Below are positions 54,554-64,000 of a DNA stretch of 64,000 bases, piece after piece. The DNA is taken from positions 435,275-499,274 of the forward strand of contig MNCI01005236.1 of NCBI GenBank assembly GCA_015680685.1, in the 5' to 3' direction. The stretch's first letter is position 1. The number at the start of each line of letters is the position of its first letter. The position numbers and the translations under genes were made by a program. The DNA is from Gnetum montanum (lineage: Eukaryota; Streptophyta; Gnetopsida; Gnetales; Gnetaceae). A model generated the notes under the pieces. That model did not search any database. It was not told where the DNA came from and saw only the letters and a list, made by a program, of their open reading frames with translations.

Positions 54554-54790
54554 TAAATCAAAACTCATCCTTAAGTTCTTTTACAAAATTGGGAAGGTAT
54601 GGGATTATTGATTGACTTTTCTTTTAACAAAACAAACTTGAATGACTTGACAAAAAATGAAGTGCTCAGGTGTACAAATCAACACATTACAAAAATGATG
54701 GTGTTTAGGACACAAAATTGAACACCATGACACAACTCTTCAACAGTTGGACAACACATTTCTTGATGATGTGAAGCTTGTTAGAGAAGA

Positions 54791-57631
54791 TCAAATGATC
54801 CTAGGCGGTGGTGGTTCCTGAGGGTTTAAGGAACCTTCACCAACTTCATGCATTGGAGGTGGTTGTCCAGCTGCAGATGCAACTTCAGGTAGGAGGCAGA
54901 AAGCATCCAGTAGTGCTTTCATTGTTTCCTCCTTACTCTTTGGATCATGCACTGTCCACACAACTTTTCCAATGTGGGTTGGAATGAGCACATCCCAAGG
55001 ACATGGGATCACTGGAAACAACTCCTTAACATTGACAAACCAAGTAGTGAATTGTTTGCATTCAATGTCAAATGCTTGCATTGTGTTCTTCAACTCCTGG
55101 TAGTCATTCATCCATTTGGCTAGGTCCTCAGTGATGGATCGCTGATCCATGAATCATCCTTTGAGGACTTCAAGTTCAACATTAGCAATCTCAAGCTTTT
55201 GTATGGTGTTCTTGTGGTGTTTAAACTCAACCTTGTATAACATATACGAGCTAGCCACTTGTTTCTTCAAATTTGACCATGGTCATCCAACTATCAGCAT
55301 TGCTAAGTTTGCATAACAAAGATTGGCCAACTCCATAGACTCTGTCATCTCTTCAATCTGCAACTCCTTTAAGTAGATCTCCACTTTATTATAGGCATTA
55401 ATCCCATCAAGGATGGGCTACCATATCTCTCTTCCTTGCTGGAGTTGCTGGAGGGCTTCATTTACTTTAGCCTTTGCCATCTAGATTTCTTTTTTATTAA
55501 TTTCCTTCTTCAAGCTAACTTGGTCCTTGTAGTGATTTTTCACTCTCTCAAACTTGAGAGCTTCATTCTTCCAAGTGGCAATTTAGATGGCAAATTTTTG
55601 TCGCAAGGTGCGTGCCTCCATTGATAAATTTCGATTCTTCATAGTCAATTTTCTCAGTTCAGTGTTAACTCTAGCAAGCTACTCCTACTATTGATAAATG
55701 AATTCTTGCATTTGATCTCTTTGAACATCAACATTTTATAGGTGATGATTTTGCATAGTCAATGTCTCATTTTCTTGGTGTATCTAATTCAAGTCCTTTT
55801 TAATTGAATGTGTTTCATCTTTTGCCATGGACTATTTGAAGATGGCCATTATCGCCTCCTCTTCAACCTTTTGAAATCATTCTTGAAGCTATTTGATAAC
55901 TTCATCTCTTGTCGTTATTGGGCTGAGGATTTCTTATTCTGTAAGTCGAGCACAAAGTTCAGTAATTTCTACAGCCAAGTATTGATTTTCCTCTTAGGCC
56001 ATTTCTAGTTGCCCTTCTAAAATGATGCATCTGTCACTTGCATTTAGCAGCTCTGACTAGGTTGTAGTGATGTTCTTTGAAAGATTAAAGATATCTTGAG
56101 TCAGTTGGCCAGTTCCTACCAGTTGTTCCAATAGTTGTTTGTGCTAGGTTGCATTCAATTTTCTATTGATCATGCTTGCGAATGTTTGCACATCTTGGAG
56201 TGTAGATATATCAGGTATAAATGTTGTAGGTGCATTCAATGCTTCAACCACATGATCAAGTACCACTTCTGCTACTATCTCTTGTTCTTGGTGCTACATC
56301 ACTAAGATAATTGCCTCTTTACCTTCCTCCAACCTTACCAAGAAAGTGGAGGCATGCCTAGAGATTTTTGGGAATAGATGATGTGTTGCTAATGACATCG
56401 CTACCTCTCAAGCATTGGGATTGAACCTCAAAGGTAGTTGCATTCTTTGGATAAAGAAAATGGAACCACCCCTCTCCATCTGGCTAATTGTTTAGGCCAT
56501 CTCATCAAGGTGACTCATTACTAGTTAATACATAGATGGATCCATCCCACTCGTTCTTGCTTGCTACTCTTATTCACTTAAAAGGTGCTCTTGGATTTAT
56601 CGTAGATGCTCAAAGACTGCGTGGGCCTTCGATGTTGTTTCCTGAGTGGATGGTGGTGGTGGTAGCTCCTCTTCTTGAATGGTTGTTAATGTTTTGTCTT
56701 TCATTATTTTTTCCCATGAGGCCAAGGAAGCATGCTTGAGAGTGTTATTTGAATAGCAAACAATACCTACTCTCTTGCAAAGTTTTCTTATAAAACATGG
56801 AAAGGGCAGGGTCCTCCTTCCATGTTTGTTCTCCTTGAAGTGTTTCTCAATTTACAAATAAGTTAGCTGTGGAAGGTTAACGGGAAATTTCCTACTTAGA
56901 GTGACGCATGCATGAGCAAAGAAGGTAGTCACCTTGCATAGCCTCATCATTGGATTAAGGTGATAGGTTCAAATCTTGAAATATATTCGCTCCACCAATG
57001 TGAGCACACCATACTCCTTATGGTCCACCATGTAGCATCGCTGGGTCCACTCCCTTGTTGCCTTAGGATCACCTTTTCTTTATATCTTCACCAACTGTGC
57101 TATGATGTCTGGCAACCTTAGTGCCTGTGCAATGGTCTTCACTGAGTAGAACACTTGAACATCCTTGATTTTTATAATACACCTTGGCCTTCAACTATTT
57201 CAAAAGAGATAGGTCTCTCCCATGTACCATTCACCACTTGTCGTGATGATCGGTCACATGGGAGAGGTTTGCAATTGTGTTTAGACATCCTCTAGAGCTT
57301 TTTTTAAAAATGACTCAAAGTTCATCTCTTGAAGAATTGATCTTTGGGTGTCTTAGGACTTGATGATGTTTAGGCAAGCTTGAGTTAGAGTCATCTCAAG
57401 CCTTAGCACAAGTCCAAGTGCTTATCCTTGTTTAGATTATTCTATAGGCACTTCTTCTTCTAGAATCTGTCAAATATATTCTACTTCAGGTTCCTCACAA
57501 AGAAGTCTCGTTGCATGGATCACCTCTTGTTGTTCTTGGCTTTGTTCCTGCTGGTCCCTTCCAGCTCTAGGTTTTTTCTCCCATGGTTGTGAGGGTTCTC
57601 CTTCCTGTGGGCGCTTTTGTTTGGGTGCCAT
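54791..57631 (-). pseudogene. Element E ORF3, full length (946 codons, one frame with stops)
   Basis: The minus-strand ATG at 57,631 and the last stop near 54,791 are in the same frame (2,841 bases), the longest copy of ORF3 here. N-terminus: MAPKQKRPQEGEPSQPWEKK, basic and Gln-rich. Middle (about 57,170-56,850): a globular part with TYHLNPMMRLCKVTTFFAHA and LSRKFPVNLPQL. A coiled coil of several hundred residues runs from about 56,400 to 55,170. The C-terminal block (55,150-54,791) is MNDYQELKNTMQAFDIECKQ, VIPCPWDVLIPTHIG, VWTVHDPKSKEE and finally PPPPRII. No signal peptide or membrane segment is evident, which argues against a classical envelope protein although it sits in the envelope position. 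In-frame stops are mainly TAG. Confidence 0.75.
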
Positions 57632-57939
57632 TTGCAATCACAATAGAACCATGGATTAGCAATCATTGTGTAAGCTTAAAATAATTCGGATACCTTAACT
57701 CTTAAGGGTAGTTACACTTGGCTAAGTTATGATTATGGCTAATTTAATTAACTTAATTATTATTTCTGTTTATGCCTTATCATTGATAAATCATCCCGGA
57801 GGTTGTTGGAAGGGTTAACTTGGAAAAAGTTGATGTTTATGTATGATTAAGGTTACTAACTTTTTGGGGAGTTAGAAATTTTTTTTGAAAATTGCATTGG
57901 AAACCTTAAGGTTTGTGGTCCCTAGGATAAAGATCTTAC
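57632..57939 (-). other. Predicted 5'-UTR intron ahead of element E ORF3
   Basis: Minus-strand donor ccaaag|gtaagat at 57,939; branch-like ctaatccatgg near 57,650-57,660; the 3' end reads gtgattgcaa directly before ATG, where the equivalent in C is gtgattgcag. The AG acceptor has thus become AA by one G-to-A change. Length 308 bases. It corresponds to 52,736-53,038 of H. Confidence 0.55.
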
Positions 57940-58086
57940 CTTTGGTAAGTGAAAAATTGAAAAATGGAGTGATTTGGATAAATGGTTTGAAAGTCATGGA
58001 CTTTGAAAGGTTTTGGGCTATAAAAAATTATAGAAATTCCCCATGTATTATGAGCAAATGACAAAAAATTCCAAAGTCTCCAATGG

Positions 58087-58200
58087 TATATATAGTATTT
58101 TTGTATTGCATCAATAAGGCCTCGATGATGGGGCCTCGTTGACAAGGTTAGCTACGTCAATGAGGCCTCAACGATGCAACAGTTGACCACCATTGACTTC
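58087..58200 (-). promoter_or_regulatory. Element E internal promoter-like block
   Basis: Minus-strand tatatata at plus 58,087-58,094, with upstream units (plus 58,105-58,180) of the kind aggcctcgatgatggggcctcgttgac and tcaatgaggcctcaacgatgc. These resemble U3 units of E's own LTR (54,390-54,535), while H and B carry CCATATATGG-type units in the same place. Promoter function is inferred. Confidence 0.55.
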
Positions 58201-59440
58201 TGTTGACTTTGGTTAAACTTTCAAAATACAAGGTATTTTTCGATGAAATTAGGGTCAAATGAAAGCTTAGAAGACCAAGAATAGTATGAAATCATGAGAA
58301 GAGGGCATTGAAGTTCATAAATTTGAAAAAATGAAGAAAATTTAATTTAATGGATGGATGTAATGAAAGATTAAGGAGTACTGAGTGATTTACACAATGG
58401 AAAATATGAAATATAAGATTTTAGTGATGTCAAAGGTAAGGAACCTTAACTAATCAAGCCAAAAGCTATGCAAGTGGATCCTCCCCATAGCAGGCTCATG
58501 TCCTTTTTGCCCTTGCATAACCTCAACTAAGGAGTTTGTGGGCCCCATAGTTGATTTAAGGATCATGATAAAAAGAATCCACTCAAGAATCCTAACACGT
58601 CAGACTAAGACATAGAGCATAACATTGAACCTGGTAGTGAGATGAGTTATGGAAGCATGGGTGGATGATAGAGAAAGTGGAATGGAGTTCCAAATTGAGG
58701 TCATAAGAAGTCCCTTGTGGAATTGTGTTTAAAATGACCTAAGGAGTTCCATCCTTAGTCCAAACCAAAGCCATCCACTTTTAGTGACTTTGCGTTACCA
58801 TCCTAAGACCGATCCACCCACTCAAGACACAAGAGTATTCCACAAGAGAACCACCATTCCATAAAGAGGAGAGAGAAGTAGGAAGTGAGAGAGAGAGGGC
58901 CTTAGTTAGAGGAGATCTTTAGGCATAGGTGTATGTCTTTTGAGTCCCATAACCAATGTTTGTAGCCCTTTTATTTGTCCAAGGGGTGTGCTTTGAATTT
59001 TCATTGTTTGATTTTTCTTTTTGAAATTGGATACCACACCATGTAAGGACTTATTCATGTTGAAGGGGTGTGCTTTGAATTTCCATCATTTTTTATTTTT
59101 TTTTAATGATGGCAACCACATCATGCAATGATGTTATTTTTCTTCCTATCATTGGGTGGTATGAAATGATAAGAAGTCCATGAAAAAACACTCAAGCACT
59201 TAAGCAAAAGGAAGAGTAAAAAGAGTATTGAGTTCCCTTGAAGTCACATCCTTTACAAACTTTTGGATCCTTTCTAATTCTGGAACTAACAAGGTTACTA
59301 ATTGATTAAAAGTTGCTTTAATGAAAAAGGGACCTCAAATTCTTAGAACAAGAAAAACGATAGAGTTCCTTGGATGGGTGGATGATGTGGTCTCACTGCC
59401 TATCCCATGAAAAATAAACCATGTCAAAGTCATCAANATG
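58201..59440 (-). other. Element E spacer between pol and ORF3
   Basis: Noncoding. It matches H 51,080-52,440 and B 9,146-10,640, with aagtggatcctccccatag (58,473) and two copies of aaggggtgtgctttgaatttYcat (58,981 and 59,064). An unresolved base (N) is at 59,437. No gene or RNA is seen. Confidence 0.6.
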
Positions 59441-60009
59441 GATGGCCATCTCCCCCCATGACTAAGTTGAAAGGAGGAGATCCGAAAAATAGAACGTGGG
59501 TGTCTATCAGGTGAGGCGGTAGTTACACTACCCTATCTTGGTTCTAGAAAAGGTTTAATTCATTGGGTATTAACCAACTACTTTTTATTTGGGCTATTAA
59601 GTTTGTAAATTATCATTGCCCTAGAGGGAAAAGTTTGATCAATTATATAAGGTCCCTCCCACAATGTTTGCAATTTTTTCTTTTGAGGTACATGTGTGTG
59701 GTTCCAGTAGAGGACCTTATCTCCTGGTTGAAACCTTACTTTCCTAATTCTTTTGAGGTACATGTGTGTGGTTCCAGTAGAGGTACATGCTTGCTAAATG
59801 CCTTATTCACCTCATTCAAAGATAGGGCCACTAAGAAATTTTTTTCTAGCATGTTTAGATTGATCAATCTTTTCTTTTATGCTAAACTTAGGTCAAGGTT
59901 TAGATCATAAGCTGTTGAGGGTGTACGGAGCTCAAATTGAATTGGGAATGTTGCAAGTTTCCCATACACTAACTCATAGGAAGAATATATAATAGGAACT
60001 TTCCAAGTT
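59441..60009 (-). pseudogene. Element E integrase C-terminal remnant
   Basis: The minus strand keeps KLATFPIQFELRTPSTAYDL, KKRLINLNML, GKVRFQPGDKVLYWNHTHVP and LWEGPYIIDQTF, the integrase C-terminal domain and tail, but none of the zinc finger or catalytic core. At about 60,010 it is joined directly to the RNase H-integrase linker (WYNGILTYQ). A 36-base direct duplication (59,678-59,713, 59,748-59,783; ttcttttgaggtacatgtg..) breaks the frame. Confidence 0.75.
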
Positions 60010-60640
60010 GATATGTGAGGATACCATTATACCATATTTCTTTTTCAAGCATGTGTTCATTTATTGCTCCAATAAAGAGGAGTTTGTCTAGAAATTGATC
60101 AAAGAGTGGGCTCTCCTCCTTTTTGTTATCCCATCTTAAGTGAGAAAGATGATCAACGATCACATTCTCAGTCCCTTTTCATTCTACCATAGTAAGATCG
60201 AATTCTTACAAGATCACAAGCCATCATATAACACAAGGACTCACCATTGGCTTATTCATAAGAAAGAAAATTACATTGTGGTCCATATGTACAAATACTT
60301 TGTAACCTAACACATAATGTATAAAATTTTCTAGCACACACACCACTGCCATTAATTCTTTTTCCATGGTGGTGTAATTCAATTATGCTCCCACAATGCT
60401 TCGACTCATGTAGTGGATATAATATGGATGTTTCTTATCATCCATCTACATGAGTACTACTCCCAAAGCATAGTTAGATGCATCTATCATGATATGGAAT
60501 AGTTTGGACCAATCAGGTGCTCGTAGGATTGGTGTTTCTACAATTTTCTCTTTTAAGTATTGCAATGTCTTTTCACATTCCTTGGTCCAAATGAAAGGTG
60601 CATTTTTCTTTGTAAGTTCTACCAATGACTTTGCAATCTT
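60010..60640 (-). pseudogene. Element E RNase H (broken)
   Basis: The minus strand shows LFHIMIDASNYALGVVLM (about 60,440-60,500) with the catalytic Asp, MDDKKHPYYIHY, LNYTTMEKELMAVVCVLENF (about 60,320-60,385) with the Glu motif, and the linker MIVDHLSHLRWDNKKEESPL (60,163-60,100). A few stops interrupt it. The order agrees with H and B. Confidence 0.75.
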
Positions 60641-61560
60641 AGAGAAATTCTCAATAAAGTGCCGGTAGTAACCAATGTGTCCAAGGAATGACTAAAAATC
60701 TTTAATAGTCTCTGGTTGGCATGTTATTCTATGAATGACCCTTATCTTTCTAGGTCTATCTCAATCCCTTTTTGCGAAATTCAATGCCCTAGCACAATGC
60801 CTTCTTAGACCATGAGATGGCTCTTTTGCCAATTGAGCCATAAGTTTGTCTCAACACATCTCTTCAGTACTTACTCAAGTCAATCCAAGGCTTGCTCAAA
60901 TGTAGCTCCATAGGTGAAGAAGTCATCCATGAAAACTTCAATACCAATACTATTTTTTGTTGAAAAATACTAAGGACCAAGTGTTAAAATGTTGTAGGGG
61001 CATTGCATAGGCCAAATGGCATCTAATAGTATGCAAAAGTCCCCCAAGGACTCATGAATGTTGTCTTGGCTTGGTCTTCTGGCACAATTTGGATTTGGTT
61101 ATAGCCACTATAACCATCCAAGAAACTATAATAACAATGCATGGATATGGTGTCTAATACTTGATCCATAAATGGCAAAGGAAAATGATCCTTAAATGTT
61201 GCAATATTTAACAACCTAAAGTCAATGTAAACCCACCATTTATCATCCTTCTTTGGTACAATTACGAGTGGACTAACCCACTCACTATCCACGATTGGAT
61301 AGATAAACCCTACCTTGAGGAGTTTCTCTATTTCCTTCTTAATAATTTGCTTCAATTTGGGGTTTAGATGCCTCTGTGGCTACCTTTTAGGCTTCATGGT
61401 TGGGTTAGTATGGATGCGATGTTGGCATATCCTTGGATGGATTCATGTTACCTTTGGATATGACCAAGTGAAGGTTGTTGACCATGTATTCACCACTTTC
61501 AACAACTTTTCTTTTTGTTTAGGAGCAAGTGTAGCATTAGTGACAATCAGTTGACCATTC
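60641..61560 (-). pseudogene. Element E reverse transcriptase (best preserved copy)
   Basis: The longest open RT stretch in the window (61,355-61,023) encodes KEIEKLLKVGFIYPIVDSEW, VSPLVIVPKKDDKWWVYIDF, RLLNIATFKDHFPLPFMDQV, YYSFLDGYSGYNQIQIVPED and QAKTTFMSPWGTFAY. After a frameshift the catalytic box is VFMDDFFTYG, with FMDD at 60,922-60,933. The catalytic residues of a Ty3/gypsy RT are therefore present. Upstream is LVTNATLAPKQKEKLLKVVN..FTWSYPKVT (61,560-61,443). Confidence 0.88.
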
Positions 61561-61849
61561 TTTAAAAATGCATACTCCATTCTGACTAGTAAAGTTTTTA
61601 GTTCAAAGGGATCCTGCTTAAAATGATTAGGGATCTCCAACTCTTTCCAATAATTATCAGCATCTTCATTAGAGAGTTAGGAATGGACTTGTTCAATTTT
61701 TTCCATGTCTTCTACATATGCACAAGTTAAGCTCTCAGTTAGCTTCATGGATATTGTGCTACTATCTCAATCAACTATCAACCACTGGGTGGCCTCTTGC
61801 TTTGTGGCTACTATGTATAGACACCAATGAATATTAATTTCTTTCACAC

Positions 61850-62400
61850 ACTAATTGCAAGCCTTAATGTATGTGCTTTTGATTGACCAAATCGTTTGCA
61901 CACAATTGCACCCATTATCCCTATATGCAATTCATGGCATACGCTTCTTCTGAATTTTTCCTAACTCATTCTCCTTAGATATTTCAAGAGATAAGTCCCT
62001 TATATCCATTTGTGCATCAACCATGCTTAACCAAGCCCTTCCCATGATAATGGGGAAGTCACTTTTGCAGTTGTCCACCTTGATTACCAGAAAATTAGTA
62101 GGATAGGACCACCCACAAATTGTGGTCATAATGTCCTCTAGTAATTCCCAAGGGATTGTAATCTATTGATCTACTAATTCTAAATAGATATTTATCTTCT
62201 TAAGAGGTGGTAGGTTCCAAGCTTTGTACATATCATGAGAGATGAGGTTAACTTTCGAACCAGAGTTAAGAAGAGCCTTACATGGTTCTTGTCTAGCAAT
62301 CTGTAGAAAGATGAGCAGACTTCCTGGATTAGATCTTTTTGTAGGAAGGTTTTCAACCTTAATTCAGTCAAAAATAGCATGAGTTAGCATTAAAGTGTGG
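61850..62400 (-). pseudogene. Element E protease (active-site Asp lost)
   Basis: The minus strand reads ALLNSGSKVNLISHDMYKAW. The D(S/T)GS box has Asn at the Asp position (62,256-62,267). TTICGWSYPTNFLVIKVDNC, KSDFPIIMGRAWLSMVDAQM and DIRDLSLEISKENEL (62,129-61,932) follow. The protease is otherwise continuous over 66 codons. Confidence 0.75.
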
Positions 62401-64000
62401 ATCCTAGGTGGCACTTGGTTTGAAAGATGCTCAAAGGTATTTGATGTAGAGGATGAGGATACTAGAGATATAGAACGATCAGCCATAGTAGGTTGTGACG
62501 GCTAGAGAGGACTACTGGGCTAAAAGAAAGGTTGTTTCCTTAATTATTATCTAAATCACTTGGTTGAAAAACTAGTTGTGAGTGTACAACCCTTGTAGCA
62601 TTTTGTTGCTACGGCTATGGAGGAATTTCACCCTACATGGATGGAGGAGGAGGTAACTGAGTTGAAGGTGGAGGTGTAGGTGCAGAGGGATGTGGAGGAT
62701 GATAAGGATATGGATATGGGTTTTTCCTCGAGTAGATGGTGAATGTGTTCGGTGGTATTTTGGATGGTAATAGTGATGTTAAAATGATGCATGACTTGCT
62801 GAACTTCTAGAGGAGATGGGTTGCTAAACATAGTATCCATATGGATTTGGTTGCCTATAAGGGTACTACTTCCTTGGTGGTGGCATTCCCCACAATTGTG
62901 GTTTATACCACTATTGGTACTATTCATAAGGTTTTGGAGGAGTTCCACTTGGGTAGTAAGCTTGTTGTTGCTAGTGGAATTATCTTAGACTACCTTGAGG
63001 GTAAGGCGATCGTCTTGGAGCTTGTCTATGTGCTAGGCTAAGGTTCAGTGCATACACTCTAGATTCTTATAAGCGTGACACCATAGGGCAACATCCCTTT
63101 GGACGTTCATATTAACAGATGTCACATTTGTTTTCATCATCAAAGTCAAACTCCACAACTTCCTCTACTATTGTAGCTTTGCCCTTATCTCTTTGGTAGA
63201 CACGTTGAGCTTCTTTTTGCCTCCAACGATTACAATCACTATTTTGCTCTTTGGATTCTTCAGCAATCTTCAAAGTAGTTTGAAAATTTTCATTCAAAGA
63301 GACCCATAACTTGTCAACCTTGGCTCAAATGTCAAAAATAGATTTTTGGATAGTCAAGGCCTTTTTGTTCACCACTTTATCAAGTGGTGACTTCTCCTTG
63401 TCACAAAATCAAACCTCTCATTTTTTGATGGATGGGTTCCTATTGTACTCTTTAGCACTCTCCCTTTTTCATATCTCACCTTCTTCTTTTGCTACCTGCT
63501 CAATTAGCCTTTGGATATGATGAGCTCTCATTTTAGACAACTTCCCTTGGGCATATACCCAAAGGGTTCTTCTTGTTTATGCCTTGAGCTCATCTATGAT
63601 GTGGCGAAGTTGTTCCCTCTAAGAGTAAACATGGCAAGGACATCTATGTAAGAGTGAATAGTATTAGCCCATGGCAACATCCAAGGGTTCATGTGCTCCT
63701 TGTTTCTAGCATTGGATTTCCCTTCTTAGGTTAGACACTCTAGAGTACATTTGATATTTGTCATTGAATAATTCTAACATGGTACTCCATCTTCAAATAG
63801 ATTTTGATTCCAAGGACCAATACCAACTTTTAGCTTTCTTAATGAGTATCCTTGGGAAAAGATTGAGTTTTTGCCACTCATTCTTGATGTTTTTTAAGGC
63901 ATAGACATCTTGAAAAGCTTGCAGATGTGTCTATGGATTAGAATTGTATCCCCCCTCAAATCTTGGGATATTGTTCATATCTAGGTGCTTGATCCAACTA
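62401..64000 (-). pseudogene. Element E gag (partial, runs off the edge)
   Basis: The minus strand contains, from the right edge, the capsid part (63,990-63,540, with ..YAQGKLSKMRAHHIQRLIE), a coiled region NENFQTTLKIAEESKEQNSD (63,297-63,235), VVEFDFDDENKCDIC, and the knuckle CDIC*YERPKGCC (63,118-63,080, expected His now Arg). The Pro/Gln/Tyr-rich tail follows (63,060-62,600, YPYRQPNPYGYYV). Stops are present. The gag start would lie a few hundred bases beyond the window. Confidence 0.75.

Larger units (their letters stand above)
53592..64000 (-). mobile_element. Element E: Athila/Tat-like element with ORF3 and pol, integrase core deleted (runs off the right edge)
   Basis: On the minus strand, from the right edge: gag, protease (NSGS), RT (FMDD kept), RNase H, a fused remnant of the integrase C-terminus, spacer, internal TATA block, intron, full-length ORF3 frame, PPT and 3' LTR (53,592-54,541). 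About 0.9-1 kb of pol, including the integrase zinc finger and all three catalytic residues, is missing at about 60,010. The 5' LTR is outside the window. It is inserted in ORF3 of H. Confidence 0.85.

Overview
The window is plant nuclear DNA made almost entirely of nested, decayed LTR retrotransposons. I see no host gene, no tRNA or rRNA gene, no CRISPR array and no bacterial-style operon. The indicators of a large seed-plant genome are AT-rich sequence, Ty3/gypsy gag-pol fossils of the Athila/Tat type, primer-binding sites resembling the tRNA-Asp type used by Athila-like elements, and in-frame stops explained by C-to-T and G-to-A decay. The species cannot be read from the sequence. Elements are given letters here.

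Left half (1-34,721). A plus-strand gag-pol fossil (G) is the oldest layer; its protease is split by element A (792-31,904, plus). A is split by F (3,883-30,532, minus), F by B (5,394-26,329, minus), and B by C (16,933-24,195, plus) and by a lone LTR, J (15,054-16,302, minus, holding a 418-base assembly gap). This is five levels of nesting, supported by TSDs and by coding sequence that resumes on the far side of each insert. A CpG-rich LTR end (K, 1-416, minus) is the freshest-looking piece.

Right half (34,722-64,000). Element H (plus) lies in G's integrase. It carries a 5' LTR, PBS, gag, protease, RT, RNase H, integrase and the start of a third gene. Its pol end is split by I (41,915-50,803, minus), a gag-protease-only element of another Ty3 family with large repeat-bearing LTRs. 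Its third gene is cut by E (53,592 to beyond 64,000, minus), which has the same full plan but has lost its integrase core.

Main finding. B, E and H, and in reduced form A and C, share a third gene (called ORF3 here) between pol and the 3' LTR. It encodes a long coiled-coil protein with no obvious membrane segment, ending in a conserved CPW..P/WM..DP..KEE block and PPPPR. Ahead of it in B, C, E and H is a separate promoter-like block: palindromic repeats and a TATA box. In H and E this is followed by a matching noncoding exon, a CCAAAG|GTAAG donor, a roughly 300-base intron with a CTAATCC branch-like site, and an acceptor or acceptor-like site directly before the ATG. In at least C and E, repeat words in this block resemble those in the element's own LTR U3. 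A (ORF3 only), C (gag plus ORF3) and F (gag, no pol) look like non-autonomous derivatives. All copies carry stops, frameshifts or deletions, so none looks functional.
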